Numbered from the stretch's first letter, positions 53,229-62,991 are shown. The stretch: 64,000 nucleotides of DNA from Clostridium peptidivorans (GCF_900205925.1 NZ_OAOD01000005.1:62001-126000); one strand, 5' to 3'. Numbers and translations are program-made. The notes: generated by a model not told the origin, from the sequence alone.

Positions 53229-54260
53229 TTATTCTAATAATGATATATCCTCTCCAGAAAAGGATCCCTCTAATTTGTCCAAATAATCTAAAACCCTACC
53301 TGTGCCCATTGCTACACAAGAAACAGAATCCTCTACGATACAAACTGGTACTTTTGTAACTTCTTGAATTAATTTATCAAGACCATTTAAGAGGGCACCC
53401 CCTCCAGTCATAACTATTCCTTTATCTGCTATATCTGCAGCTAATTCAGGTGGGGTTTTTTCTAAAACTGAATGTGTACATTCTGCTATAGAATTTACAG
53501 GCTCACTTAAGGCTTGCCTCATTTCTTCTGAGGAAATATTTATATTTTTAGGAAGACCAGACACCAAGTCTCTCCCTCTTATTTCCATACTAACTTCTTC
53601 TTCTCTTACATATGCTGACCCTATATTAATTTTCAAATCTTCAGCTGTTCTTTCTCCTATCATGAGCTTATGTTTCTTTCTTACATATCTTATAATAGCT
53701 TCATCAAAAGTATCTCCTGCAACCTTTATAGAAGATCTTACTACTATTCCACCAAGAGAGATGACAGCAACATCTGTTGTTCCCCCACCTATATCTATTA
53801 CCATGTTCCCACTAGCCTTAGTGATATCTACACCTGCCCCAATCGCTGCAGCTAAAGGTTCTTCTATCAAAAACACCTTTTTTGATCCAGCATTCTTAGC
53901 AGCGTCAATAACAGCTCTTTTCTCTACTCCTGTAGCTTCACAAGGTATGCATACCACAACTCGTGGAGAAACCATTTTCTTCTTTCCACAGGCTTTTCTT
54001 AAAAAATGCTCTAACATTTTTTCTGTTAAGTCATAATCAGAAATAACACCATCTTTCAAAGGTCTAATAGCTACAATATTACCAGGGGTTCTACCAATCA
54101 TTTGTCTAGCTTCCTCCCCTACAGCTAAAACTCTATTATTAGTTTTATCTATCGCTACTACTGAAGGCTCTTTCAAAATAACTCCTCTACTCTTTGCATA
54201 AACCAGTACTGTAGCTGTACCAAGGTCTATACCCATATCTGTACCCATTTTAAAAAACAT
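53229..54260 (-). CDS. mbl: Rod shape-determining protein, MreB/Mbl family
   Basis: A 343-residue actin-like protein that forms dynamic filaments under the membrane and guides cell wall synthesis. The phosphate 1 motif is DMGIDLGTATVLVYAKSRG, the phosphate 2 motif is NMVIDIGGGTTDVAVISLGG, and the adenosine motif is ADKGIVMTGGGALLNGLDKL. The ATG at 54260 (MFFKMGTDMG) follows GGTGGAG at eight bases; the reading from 54311 is longer than the family. The spoIIID-mbl order is the same as in Bacillus, which supports Mbl rather than MreB of the mreBCD operon. Confidence 0.93.
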   Translation of the reverse strand: MFFKMGTDMGIDLGTATVLVYAKSRGVILKEPSVVAIDKTNNRVLAVGEEARQMIGRTPGNIVAIRPLKDGVISDYDLTEKMLEHFLRKACGKKKMVSPRVVVCIPCEATGVEKRAVIDAAKNAGSKKVFLIEEPLAAAIGAGVDITKASGNMVIDIGGGTTDVAVISLGGIVVRSSIKVAGDTFDEAIIRYVRKKHKLMIGERTAEDLKINIGSAYVREEEVSMEIRGRDLVSGLPKNINISSEEMRQALSEPVNSIAECTHSVLEKTPPELAADIADKGIVMTGGGALLNGLDKLIQEVTKVPVCIVEDSVSCVAMGTGRVLDYLDKLEGSFSGEDISLLE

Positions 54261-54356
54261 CCCTATTACTCCACCTACTCTTTCCATAACATTTTTGGAA
54301 TAAAAACGCAATTTTATATAATTTTACGACATAGTTTTATTATAATAGGAATGCTT

Positions 54357-54611
54357 TTATCCTTCAATAGCTTTATACTTCATTTTAGTAGCTTTTCCAC
54401 CTCTTATATGTCTTTCTGCTTTATTATAATCCAAAATAATTTTGGCTTCTTCTGCTATTTGAGGATTTATTTTAGGTAACCTTTCTGTCATATCTTTGTG
54501 TATAGTACTTTTACTAACACCAAATACCTTAGCTGTTTTTCTAATAGTTGCTTTCGAACTTATAATATAATTTGCTACTTCAAGAACTCTTTCTTCAATG
54601 TAGTCTTTCAA
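54357..54611 (-). CDS. spoIIID: Sporulation transcription factor SpoIIID
   Basis: An 84-residue mother-cell DNA-binding protein that acts in the sigma-E regulon, activating and repressing genes including sigK. The helix-turn-helix is TIRKTAKVFGVSKSTIHKDM near residues 22-42, and the basic C-terminal tail HIRGGKATKMKYK is typical. The length is normal. AGGAGGT lies before the ATG. It is followed by mbl in the conserved order, with about 100 bases between. Confidence 0.97.
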   Translation of the reverse strand: MKDYIEERVLEVANYIISSKATIRKTAKVFGVSKSTIHKDMTERLPKINPQIAEEAKIILDYNKAERHIRGGKATKMKYKAIEG

Positions 54612-54679
54612 GGTGGTACCTCCTTAACCCTTCTATATTTATAAATATGCTTATTCATATACTTAAATTACATCTGTCT

Positions 54680-54712
54680 GGCCATTTTTCGTAACATGAA
54701 CGAAAAATGGCC
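54680..54712. terminator. Thirteen-bp perfect hairpin between spoIIQ and spoIIID
   Basis: GGCCATTTTTCGT / ACGAAAAATGGCC around a seven-base loop. It follows the spoIIQ stop on the minus strand, but no T run follows the stem. Confidence 0.6.
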
Positions 54713-54718
54713 TAAAGT

Positions 54719-55447
54719 TTAGTATTTTATATACTTATCTGGATTTACAAAATCCTTATCTTTTAATACCGCAAAATGCAAATGGTCTCCATAGGTTTCA
54801 TACATAGCTCTTAAAGTTGTTTTTCCTACAACTCCAAGTTTATCTCCCTTTTTAACCATTTTCCCTGCTGATATACTTACCTTTGAATCTAAATTTGAAT
54901 ATACTGTTTTTAATCCATTTTGATGATCTACTATTACCTGAATGCCATCTACTGTATCATTTTTTACAGATTCAACTTTTCCATCTAGCACTGCTACAAC
55001 AGGCTTTCCTAATTCACATTTAATGTCTATACCAAAATTAGGTCTGTAGCTATTAGTTGATTTCCAAAATACAGGCTCTTCAGAATATTGTCTTCCTATA
55101 ATTCCTTCTACAGGTTTTCCAAACTTAGTATCTACTGTTTTAGATACTGTGGCAGTTTTCTCAGTATTTTTTACCTCTTTATTTACTTTTGTTTCTGTAT
55201 TGTTTGGTTTCTTTACTTGTTCTGCATTGTCATAATCTGTATAAGGTTTTTCAGCAACCTGAGCTGTATCCTTTTTCTTATCCTGCTCTACCACCGATGT
55301 TTTATTTTGTTCAATTTTAGCCTGCCTATTATCTCTTGTGGTTGTAATAGCTACTGTAGCAAGTATGCATAGGCATAAAAACAGTACAACGTAAAATCCC
55401 TCCTTCTTAAAAAAGTTGAAAATTTTACTAAAGTTTTTGTTTTTCAT
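54719..55447 (-). CDS. spoIIQ: SpoIIQ, LytM-domain engulfment protein with altered zinc site
   Basis: A 242-residue forespore membrane protein with one N-terminal transmembrane helix (about 20-36), a Lys/Thr/Asn-rich linker and a LytM/M23 domain at about 110-240 (GKPVVAVLDGKVESV; GLKTVYSNLDSKV; GDHLHFAVLKD). SpoIIQ binds SpoIIIAH across the intermembrane space during engulfment. The second zinc motif HLHF is present, but the first HxxxD motif reads N-F-G-I-D, so a zinc ligand is missing, as in B. subtilis SpoIIQ, and peptidase activity is unlikely. It is downstream of spoIID, in the Bacillus-like order. Confidence 0.92.
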   Translation of the reverse strand: MKNKNFSKIFNFFKKEGFYVVLFLCLCILATVAITTTRDNRQAKIEQNKTSVVEQDKKKDTAQVAEKPYTDYDNAEQVKKPNNTETKVNKEVKNTEKTATVSKTVDTKFGKPVEGIIGRQYSEEPVFWKSTNSYRPNFGIDIKCELGKPVVAVLDGKVESVKNDTVDGIQVIVDHQNGLKTVYSNLDSKVSISAGKMVKKGDKLGVVGKTTLRAMYETYGDHLHFAVLKDKDFVNPDKYIKY

Positions 55448-55551
55448 ATCAACACCTCCAATTTCTAGTTTGTCCAGACATTATCAAAAAATACATTTTA
55501 TTATAATTTTATTTCCAATTTATTTCTATTTTTTGTGACAACATTTGACAT

Positions 55552-55580
55552 AAAAAAAGAGCTGTCAATAAACAGCTCTA
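55552..55580 (-). terminator. Terminator of spoIID
   Basis: AGAGCTGT / ACAGCTCT with a six-base loop, followed by TTTTTTTATG on the minus strand. Confidence 0.85.
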
Positions 55581-55585
55581 CATTT

Positions 55586-56623
55586 TTAATTTATTTGTTC
55601 TATTTTTACTCCTTGATAGTAGTGTGTTAATATTTGATTATAACTTTTTCCACCCTTAGCATAAATATTAGCCCCCCATTGACTCATTCCTACTCCATGT
55701 CCATAACCAGTACATACTATTTGTATATCTTTTTTACCAAAATTAATACTAAAATGAGTAGAGTTAAGTCCTAGCATACTTCTAAATTGGCTTCCTTTCA
55801 AAGTTTTACTTCCAATTTGTATCTCTTTTACTCCACCCGCTTCAGTTTTGCTTTTAATTTTTATATTGGTTTTTAAATTGCTTGGTGATACTATACTTTT
55901 ATCGAAATATTCATTTATAATGCTTGCCAACTTAGAATAACTATATGCAGAAGTAGATTTATACTTAGGTGCTACCTCTTCCCCTGGACTTTCAACACTC
56001 TTTAAATATGGCAGTGCAGCTGAGAATACATCCTTTACATTCTCAGTTTTTCCACTGCTTATAGCAAAATAATACGCACCTTTTATCACTTCTCCATTAT
56101 ATTTTAGTACTTGTCCCTTAGTTAAATTTACAGCTTCTTCAATTTTACTCCAATAATAGTTACTCTTATCTTTTGGCCATGCTGCCATTCTATCATTTTT
56201 ACTCATAAACGCCTGACAATGTACTGTATCACAAATGTCTGCATTTTTATCCTTACTACATCCAGAACCTCCAAGAGACTTTATATGAGTTACTGCATAA
56301 GTTCTTGCTGCTACAGTTTGAGCCTTCAGTGCTTCTATATGAAATTCTGCTGGCATTTCTGAAGCTACAACTCCTTTAATATAATCCTCTAAATTCATTT
56401 CTTCTATCTTATTTGTTTTATCTCTATATACTTTCACCTTAATTTCGTTAATAACTACCACATTATCATGTTTCATATTATATGTTATATTATTTAACTT
56501 ATCTTGAGGCAGCTTATTACCACCCCTTGCTAAAGGTAGCGATAATATGACAATAAAAACTATACTAGCTAAGATAAAAATTAAAAATCTCTTTACAAAT
56601 AAAAAAACATCTTCTGTTCTCAT
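55586..56623 (-). CDS. spoIID: Stage II sporulation protein D (lytic transglycosylase)
   Basis: A 345-residue peptidoglycan hydrolase of the engulfment machinery (SpoIIDMP). It has an N-terminal anchor (about residues 8-28), a SpoIID domain at about 75-345 with LEDYIKGVVASEMPAEFHIE, where a conserved Glu is expected to be catalytic, AQTVAARTYAVTHI and GYGHGVGMSQWGANIYAKGG. The ATG at 56623 is eight bases after AAGGAG; an ATG at 56629 is closer than usual. The length and order match B. subtilis, between murA and spoIIQ. Confidence 0.96.
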   Translation of the reverse strand: MRTEDVFLFVKRFLIFILASIVFIVILSLPLARGGNKLPQDKLNNITYNMKHDNVVVINEIKVKVYRDKTNKIEEMNLEDYIKGVVASEMPAEFHIEALKAQTVAARTYAVTHIKSLGGSGCSKDKNADICDTVHCQAFMSKNDRMAAWPKDKSNYYWSKIEEAVNLTKGQVLKYNGEVIKGAYYFAISSGKTENVKDVFSAALPYLKSVESPGEEVAPKYKSTSAYSYSKLASIINEYFDKSIVSPSNLKTNIKIKSKTEAGGVKEIQIGSKTLKGSQFRSMLGLNSTHFSINFGKKDIQIVCTGYGHGVGMSQWGANIYAKGGKSYNQILTHYYQGVKIEQIN

Positions 56624-56693
56624 ATGCATTTCTCCTTTTTATGTTTATATAAAAATATATGAAAACAGAAGATAAGTTATAACTTACCTTTAT

Positions 56694-57953
56694 TTAATTT
56701 TCTTGTCTAAATATATCTGCACCTAAACACTTTAGCTTCTTCTCTATATCTACATACCCCCTATCTATATGATATACATCTGTAACACTAGTGATTCCTT
56801 CTGCTGCAAGCCCACATAAAACAAGTGCTGCTCCTGCTCTTAAATCTGTAGCTTTTACTTCACACCCTGTTAATTTATTAACGCCTTGAACAATAGCACT
56901 TCTCCCATCTACTTTTATGTTTGCTCCCATTCTTTTCATTTCTGAAACATGCATATACCTGTTTTCAAATATAGTTTCTGCTATTAAACTAGTTCCTTCA
57001 ACGGTACATAAGAGAGACATCATTTGGGATTGCATATCCGTTGGAAATCCTGGATAAGGCATAGTTTTTATGTCTGTAGCATTAAGATTATTAGTTCCAT
57101 CAATTATTAAAGTTTCTCCTTTAATATCTATCTTAACTCCCATTTCAATAAGCTTTGCTATTACGGGTCTCAAATGCTGCTCATTTGCACCCTTTATCTT
57201 TATTAAACTCTTAGTAATTGCAGCTGCCACCATAAATGTTCCTGCTTCTATTCTGTCATATATAGGTCTATGAGTTATTCCCTTTAGTTCTTTTACACCC
57301 ACAATTTTTATTGTATCCGTTCCCGCTCCAATTACTTTTGCTCCCATTTTATTTAAAAAATCTGCCAAATCCTCTATTTCAGGTTCTTCTGCAGCATTTT
57401 CTATTGTAGTTTCCCCTTCAGCAAGCACTGCCGCCATCATTATATTTTCAGTAGCACCCACAGATGGGAAATCTAAATAAATTTTCTTTCCTATGAGCTT
57501 TTTAGCTATAGCCTCTACATATCCATGTCCTATGTTAATTTCAGCTCCAAGAGCATTTAGCCCTTTTAGATGGAGATCTATAGGTCTTGTTCCTATATTA
57601 CATCCCCCTGGCAAGGATACTCTAATTCTACCGAATCTTGATATCATAGGTCCCATTATTAAAAATGAAGCTCTCTGTTTTTTTACCAGTTCACTACATG
57701 GTTCAACATCACATACAGATTTCGTATCAATTATTATCTTTCTATTACTTGTATCTATATCAATATCTGCAGATACAGATCTTAATATATCACTTATAAC
57801 AAAAACATCTTCAAGCATTGGAGCATTATCTATAACACACTTATCTCCACTTAATATACTTGCTGCAATAATAGGAAGAACTGAGTTTTTTGCAGCACTT
57901 ATTTCAACTTCCCCCTTCAAGGTTTTTCCACCTTTAATTATAATCCTATCCAT
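56694..57953 (-). CDS. murA: UDP-N-acetylglucosamine 1-carboxyvinyltransferase
   Basis: A 419-residue enzyme for the first committed step of peptidoglycan synthesis (PEP plus UDP-GlcNAc). The N-terminal block GGKTLKGEVEISAAKNSVLP includes the conserved Lys-Asn pair, and the catalytic Cys is in LPGGCNIGTRPIDLHLKGL near residue 116. The C-terminal ATDLRAGAALVLCGL block is present. Low-GC bacteria often carry two MurA enzymes; this one is in the spoIID-linked position. GGAGG precedes the ATG. It follows the ywmB gene by 20 bases. Confidence 0.97.
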   Translation of the reverse strand: MDRIIIKGGKTLKGEVEISAAKNSVLPIIAASILSGDKCVIDNAPMLEDVFVISDILRSVSADIDIDTSNRKIIIDTKSVCDVEPCSELVKKQRASFLIMGPMISRFGRIRVSLPGGCNIGTRPIDLHLKGLNALGAEINIGHGYVEAIAKKLIGKKIYLDFPSVGATENIMMAAVLAEGETTIENAAEEPEIEDLADFLNKMGAKVIGAGTDTIKIVGVKELKGITHRPIYDRIEAGTFMVAAAITKSLIKIKGANEQHLRPVIAKLIEMGVKIDIKGETLIIDGTNNLNATDIKTMPYPGFPTDMQSQMMSLLCTVEGTSLIAETIFENRYMHVSEMKRMGANIKVDGRSAIVQGVNKLTGCEVKATDLRAGAALVLCGLAAEGITSVTDVYHIDRGYVDIEKKLKCLGADIFRQEN

Positions 57954-57973
57954 GTATATCCTCCATAAAATTA

Positions 57974-58666
57974 CTAATAAGTTATAGATATAACCGGTGT
58001 AGCTAAAATCATATAATTACCTGTATCATAATTACATAAAGCATAATTAAAATCTATAAACTCTCCTCCAACATTTAATTCATTATATTGGTGAGTATAT
58101 GCTGTAGTACTTAATCCATTATTTATTTCTACTGTTTTTATTCCTTTTGTATTAAAAGACTTCAGAATACCTATAACTTGTTTATTCAACTCTTTCATAT
58201 TAGAATTATTAGTTTTACCTTTTATATATTCAAAAAAAACTATTTCCTCATTACCTCCAATAGATTCCTTAATTTTTGCTTTCAACTCAGTTAATTTATT
58301 TTCATGGCTATATTCTTTTATATTGATAGATATAATATTATCATTATCTGAATTTATACTATGAATATATCCTTCAACTATAGAGTTTGAAAACTCTATA
58401 TAATAATTGTCATTATTCTTTTCCATATTAATTTCAATATTTTTATCGTAATTTAACCTCTTCAGAATAGATTTGCATGCCTCTTCTCCAGGATCTTTTG
58501 TAGAAAAGCTTACCTGTACTCCATACTCCATTACTTCAGTTCCAGTTTTACTAATTATTTCAGAAAACATGTCTACTTTTTCATTTGCTTGAGAATACAT
58601 CGGAAATTTATATTCCCACATTATCAACATTATAATAACCACAATAACCCATCTTAACTTTTTCAT
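57974..58666 (-). CDS. ywmB: YwmB-like secreted protein
   Basis: A 230-residue protein with a Sec signal (about residues 5-25) and an external mixed alpha/beta domain (EYGVQVSFSTKDPGEEACKS; ESIGGNEEIVFFEYIKG; NNGLSTTAYTHQYNE). This matches the YwmB family, whose fold resembles TATA-box-binding protein but whose function is not known. It lies directly upstream of murA, a conserved location in sporeformers. The ribosome binding site (AGGGC) is weak. Confidence 0.82.
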   Translation of the reverse strand: MKKLRWVIVVIIMLIMWEYKFPMYSQANEKVDMFSEIISKTGTEVMEYGVQVSFSTKDPGEEACKSILKRLNYDKNIEINMEKNNDNYYIEFSNSIVEGYIHSINSDNDNIISINIKEYSHENKLTELKAKIKESIGGNEEIVFFEYIKGKTNNSNMKELNKQVIGILKSFNTKGIKTVEINNGLSTTAYTHQYNELNVGGEFIDFNYALCNYDTGNYMILATPVISITY

Positions 58667-58836
58667 ATATTTGCCCTAAAGAGCCTTCCCCCTTTTAATT
58701 CATCTTAAGAACCTATTTGAATTATGGACAAATACATGCTATTTATTCAATAAATATATTACTAATATATAGTTTTATAGAAAAAATGTTACCAATAAGA
58801 GATATAATAAGATTTACACATAAAATTCAAAAAAGT

Positions 58837-58868
58837 AAAGAGATTGAGTAATTTTACTCAATCTCTTT
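58837..58868. terminator. Terminator downstream of thlA
   Basis: AAAGAGATTGAGTA / TACTCAATCTCTTT, a 14-bp perfect stem with an ATTT loop, separating thlA from ywmB. Confidence 0.88.
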
Positions 58869-58885
58869 ATATAAAATAAATTATA

Positions 58886-60064
58886 TTATCTTTCAACTAT
58901 TAAAGCTGTTCCCATTCCGCCACCTATGCATAAAGTAGCTAAACCTTTTTTAGCATCTCTTCTCTGCATTTCGTGAATTAATGATACAAGTATTCTAGCA
59001 CCTGATGCTCCAATTGGATGTCCTAATGCTATAGCTCCACCATTTACATTAACTTTTTCCATGTCAAATCCTAAATCTTTAGCAACAGCTATGCTCTGTG
59101 CAGCAAATGCTTCATTAGCTTCAATTAAGTCTAAATCTTCAACTGCTACGTTAGCTTTTTCTAAAGCTACTTTTGTTGCATGGAATGGACCATATCCCAT
59201 TATAGCTGGATCTAATCCTGCTGAACCGTAGGATGTTATTTTAGCTAATGGAGTTAATCCTAATTCCTGAGCTTTTTCAGCACTCATTACTACAAATGCA
59301 GCTGCTCCATCATTTATACCTGATGCATTACCAGCTGTAACTGTTCCATCTTTCCTAAATGCTGGTCTTAATTTTCCTAATTTTTCTATAGTTGAACCAA
59401 ATTTTGGGAATTCATCTGTGTCAAATACTTTTGGCTCTCCCTTTCTCTGAGGTATAACAACTGGTACTATTTCATCCTTGAATCTTCCTTCTTTTATAGC
59501 TGCTTCAGCTTTTAACTGTGAGCTTAAAGCAAACTGATCTTGCTCTTCTCTAGTTAATCCCCATTTTTCAGCTATGTTTTCAGCTGTCATTCCCATATGA
59601 TACTGATTAAAAGCATCCCATAAACCATCAGTTATCATTTCATCTACTAACTGTCCATTTCCCATTCTTTGTCCCCATCTTGCATCATTTAATACATATG
59701 GAGCTCTAGACATGTTTTCCATACCACCAGCTATTATTACGTCAGCATCTCCTGCTTTTATCATTTGAGCTGCTAAGCTTACTGCTCTTAATCCTGAACC
59801 ACAAACTTTGTTTATTGAGAATGCTGGAACTTCCTGTGGAAGACCCGATTTTATAACTGCCTGTCTAGCTGGATTTTGTCCAAGTCCTGCCTGTAAAACA
59901 TTTCCCATTATAACTTCTTGTACATCTTCTGGCTTTATTCCTGCTCTTTTTACAGCTTCCTTTATAACAGTAGCGCCTAACTCAACTGCTGGAACATCTT
60001 TTAATCCTCCACCAAAAGAACCTAATGCTGTTCTAACTGCACTAACTATAACTACTTCTTTCAT
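58886..60064 (-). CDS. thlA: Acetyl-CoA acetyltransferase (thiolase)
   Basis: A 392-residue thiolase that condenses two acetyl-CoA to acetoacetyl-CoA, the first step of butyrate formation in clostridia. The acylated Cys is in [12 protein letters not shown] near residue 88, the catalytic His in [14 protein letters not shown] near 349, and the second Cys in [11 protein letters not shown] near 379. The ATG at 60064 is seven bases after AGGAGG; the longer reading from 60094 is not needed. It is monocistronic with its own promoter and terminator. Confidence 0.97.
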   Translation of the reverse strand: MKEVVIVSAVRTALGSFGGGLKDVPAVELGATVIKEAVKRAGIKPEDVQEVIMGNVLQAGLGQNPARQAVIKSGLPQEVPAFSINKVCGSGLRAVSLAAQMIKAGDADVIIAGGMENMSRAPYVLNDARWGQRMGNGQLVDEMITDGLWDAFNQYHMGMTAENIAEKWGLTREEQDQFALSSQLKAEAAIKEGRFKDEIVPVVIPQRKGEPKVFDTDEFPKFGSTIEKLGKLRPAFRKDGTVTAGNASGINDGAAAFVVMSAEKAQELGLTPLAKITSYGSAGLDPAIMGYGPFHATKVALEKANVAVEDLDLIEANEAFAAQSIAVAKDLGFDMEKVNVNGGAIALGHPIGASGARILVSLIHEMQRRDAKKGLATLCIGGGMGTALIVER

Positions 60065-60104
60065 TGGTAACCCTCCTAAAATATGTATTTTCATTAAGAT
60101 TTAT

Positions 60105-60131
60105 TTTATAATTCACAAATTTTTCTGTCAA
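60105..60131 (-). promoter_or_regulatory. Promoter of thlA
   Basis: TTGACA (60131-60126) followed after 15 bases by TATAAA (60110-60105) on the minus strand. The spacing is one or two bases short of ideal. Confidence 0.6.
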
Positions 60132-60194
60132 CAATTTCATTATAACCATAAATTAAAATTTAATCAATAGATTTTGTTAAAAAAAACACAAAGT

Positions 60195-61349
60195 TTACAT
60201 TACTTTAAATTCTTCTGGTCTTTTCGTTTCTTTTTTTAAATGATATAATATAGCTTCCACTATTCTCTGCGATGCAAAGCCATCTCCATAAGGATTTATG
60301 GCCTTACTCATTCTTTCATAGCAATTTCTATCCTCTATAAGAACCTTTGCATTTTCTAATATGTTATTTATATTTGTTCCTACAAGTTTTACAGTACCTA
60401 CATCTACCGCTTCTGGCCTCTCTGTTACATCTCTTAGAACTAATACCGGCTTCCCTAAATGAGGAGCTTCTTCCTGAAGTCCTCCTGAATCTGTCATAAT
60501 CATATAACATCTGTTCATTAAGTTGTGAGTTTCCTTAGTATCTAGAGGAGAAAGAAGGTGTACTCTATCCATTCCTCCTAAGTATTTGTATACTACATCC
60601 TTTACTATAGGATTTAAGTGAACAAGGTATACCAGTTCCACATCTTCATATCTTTCAACTAATGTTTTTAAAGATTTACAAATATTTTCTATACCCTGGC
60701 CCCAGTTTTCTCTTCTATGAGCGGTAACCATTATGACCTTTTTATTTTTATAATCTATATTATTTAGTTCATTATTTTCAAAAACATAATTGTCTTCTAC
60801 TGTAACATTCATTGCATCTATTACAGTATTTCCTGTAATATATATATCTTCTTCCTTTACTCCTTCTAAAAGCAAGTTATTCTTAGAACTTTCAGTAGGC
60901 GCAAAATTAAGGTCTGATATAGCTCCAGTAAGCTTTCTATTCATTTCCTCAGGAAATGGAAAGTGTTTGTTATGTGTTCTAAGTCCAGCTTCTACATGTC
61001 CTACCTTTATCTTTTTATAAAATGCAGCGAGTGCTCCTGCAAAGGTGGTTGTTGTATCACCATGAACTAATATTAAGTCAGGTTTTTCTTTTTCAAATAC
61101 TTCCTCTAAACCTTGTAAAACCTTAACTGTAATCCCTGTTAAACTTTGCTTGCTTTGCATTATATCCAAATCATACTCTGGAGTTATATTAAATAATTCA
61201 AGCACTTGATCAAGCATTTGTCTATGCTGTGCTGTAACACAAACTATACTTTCAACTTTATCATACTTTTTTAGTTCCTTTACAAGCGGCGCCATTTTTA
61301 TAGCCTCTGGTCGGGTTCCAAATATAGTAATTATCTTAATTTTTTCCAT
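60195..61349 (-). CDS. wecB: UDP-N-acetylglucosamine 2-epimerase (non-hydrolysing)
   Basis: A 384-residue enzyme that interconverts UDP-GlcNAc and UDP-ManNAc for teichoic acid or other surface polymers. The N terminus IFGTRPEAIKMAPLVKEL, the VHGDTTTTFAGALAAFYKK block, VEAGLRTHNKHFPFPEEM and the C-terminal TDSGGLQEEAPHLGKPVLVL are all characteristic. The length is normal (MnaA/WecB). It follows tagO in the same direction by 18 bases. Confidence 0.96.
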   Translation of the reverse strand: MEKIKIITIFGTRPEAIKMAPLVKELKKYDKVESIVCVTAQHRQMLDQVLELFNITPEYDLDIMQSKQSLTGITVKVLQGLEEVFEKEKPDLILVHGDTTTTFAGALAAFYKKIKVGHVEAGLRTHNKHFPFPEEMNRKLTGAISDLNFAPTESSKNNLLLEGVKEEDIYITGNTVIDAMNVTVEDNYVFENNELNNIDYKNKKVIMVTAHRRENWGQGIENICKSLKTLVERYEDVELVYLVHLNPIVKDVVYKYLGGMDRVHLLSPLDTKETHNLMNRCYMIMTDSGGLQEEAPHLGKPVLVLRDVTERPEAVDVGTVKLVGTNINNILENAKVLIEDRNCYERMSKAINPYGDGFASQRIVEAILYHLKKETKRPEEFKVM

Positions 61350-61367
61350 TACCTTACCTCCAGAAAA

Positions 61368-62402
61368 TCATTCTTTATGTTGAAAAAATCCAAATTTCCA
61401 CGCAATAATAACTATTAAAATCATTATTAATGCCAATAAGAAATAAGAATTTGCACTACTTATTTGCATAGCTATTATTGCAAAAGCTCCTAGAACAGTA
61501 CTTATAAGATACATTATTATAACTGCTTGCCTTTGAGTTAATCCCATATCTAACAATCTATGATGCAAATGTCCCCTATCTGCTCCCATTATAGGCTTCC
61601 CATTTATTTTTCTTCTTATCATTGCAAATAAAGTGTCATATATAGGAAGTCCCAGTGCTAATATAGGTACTGATATAGCAAAGGCAGCTGCAGACTTTAT
61701 AGCACCTTCTATAGATATGGCTCCTAATAGAAATCCTAAAAGTTGTGCTCCTGTATCTCCCATAAATATAGATGCAGGATAAAAATTATATGGCAAAAAC
61801 CCCATTATAGCTCCAATAAGTACAGATGTTAGTATAGCGGCTTCCATTCTGGTACTTATATTCAGCAAAGCTATAATAAACAATGTCACAGTGGAAATCA
61901 ATGCTACTCCAGCTGCTAATCCATCTAATCCATCTATAAGATTAATGGCGTTAGTTATTCCTACTACCCAAATTATAGTAAGTGGTAATGAAATCCACCT
62001 TATATTTATATAAGAATCATAACTTGAGAAAGGATCTGTAACAGATATTATCTTTATGTCATATAAAATCAAACACATTGCTGCCCCTATTTGAAGTAAT
62101 AGCTTTATAATTGGTTTTAAATCATATTTATCATCTAAAAATCCTCCTATAACAATAATAGTGGCCCCTAGAATTATTCCTTTTTCTTGTTTAATTAAAT
62201 GTCCATCTTTTAAAATCAGTGTAATGATAAAAGAAAAATATATTGCTAATCCTCCTAAAAGCGGAGTGGGCTTTTTGTGTACTCTTCTTTCATCTTTAGG
62301 TACATCTATTGCATTTATTTTTATTGCTAACCTTTTTATTAAAGGAGTAAAAAGAAATGATAAGATCGCTGCAATCACTCCTAAGAAAAGCATATTATCC
62401 AT
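61368..62402 (-). CDS. tagO: Undecaprenyl-phosphate GlcNAc-1-phosphate transferase (TagO/WecA family)
   Basis: A 344-residue polytopic membrane enzyme that loads GlcNAc-1-phosphate on undecaprenyl phosphate, the first step of teichoic acid or O-antigen-type polymers. About ten transmembrane helices are seen. Conserved cytoplasmic motifs are GGFLDDKYDLKPIIKL near residue 85, NAINLIDGLDGLAAG near 152 and the HLHHRLLDMG histidine motif near 282. GGGAG precedes the ATG. It is between the dCMP deaminase and wecB, all leftward with short gaps. Confidence 0.94.
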   Translation of the reverse strand: MDNMLFLGVIAAILSFLFTPLIKRLAIKINAIDVPKDERRVHKKPTPLLGGLAIYFSFIITLILKDGHLIKQEKGIILGATIIVIGGFLDDKYDLKPIIKLLLQIGAAMCLILYDIKIISVTDPFSSYDSYINIRWISLPLTIIWVVGITNAINLIDGLDGLAAGVALISTVTLFIIALLNISTRMEAAILTSVLIGAIMGFLPYNFYPASIFMGDTGAQLLGFLLGAISIEGAIKSAAAFAISVPILALGLPIYDTLFAMIRRKINGKPIMGADRGHLHHRLLDMGLTQRQAVIIMYLISTVLGAFAIIAMQISSANSYFLLALIMILIVIIAWKFGFFQHKE

Positions 62403-62416
62403 ATTTATCTCCCCAT

Positions 62417-62905
62417 TTAATATGATCCATCTCCTGCAAGTGAATCATCATTTTCTATCCATTGATTTACAAGTATTTCTCTGAATTCTTCTTTAGTATC
62501 TCGTATTACTACTTTATCAATTCCTGAATTAATTATAAATCTTTTGCATAAAGAACATGGAGATGCATTTTCTACAAATTCTCCTGTCTTTTCTTCCTTA
62601 CCTACCAGGTACATAGTAGACCCTATCATATCCTGTCTTCTTGCAGAAATTATAGCATTTTGCTCAGCATGTACAGACCTACACAATTCATATCTTGTAC
62701 CTCTAGGCACATTAAGTTGTTCTCTTCTGCAATATCCTAGATCACAACAATTAACTCTTCCACGGGGAGCACCAGTATATCCAGTTGACATAATTTCATC
62801 ATTTTTTACTATTATAGCTGCAAAATTTCTTCTAAGACAGGTTCCCCTCTCTAGTACAGTTTCACATATATCAAGATAATAATTGTTTTTATCTATTCTA
62901 TCCAT
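62417..62905 (-). CDS. comEB: Deoxycytidylate (dCMP) deaminase
   Basis: A 162-residue zinc deaminase that converts dCMP to dUMP for thymidylate synthesis. The zinc-binding motif HAEQNAIISA near residue 80 includes the catalytic Glu, and the Cys pair is in ASPCSLCKRFIINSG near 113. An extra Cys/His region in the first half (GAPRGRVNCCDLGYCRREQL) is typical of dCMP deaminases. Its relative in Bacillus is comEB, but no comE operon is here. GGAGG precedes the ATG. It is 14 bases from tagO. Confidence 0.92.
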   Translation of the reverse strand: MDRIDKNNYYLDICETVLERGTCLRRNFAAIIVKNDEIMSTGYTGAPRGRVNCCDLGYCRREQLNVPRGTRYELCRSVHAEQNAIISARRQDMIGSTMYLVGKEEKTGEFVENASPCSLCKRFIINSGIDKVVIRDTKEEFREILVNQWIENDDSLAGDGSY

Positions 62906-62991
62906 AGTTCCTCCATTATGTACAAATACTTAATACTACTATGTACTATTCTATACTAAAAAAATGCTAATTAAAAGTATAAGTAATTTAA

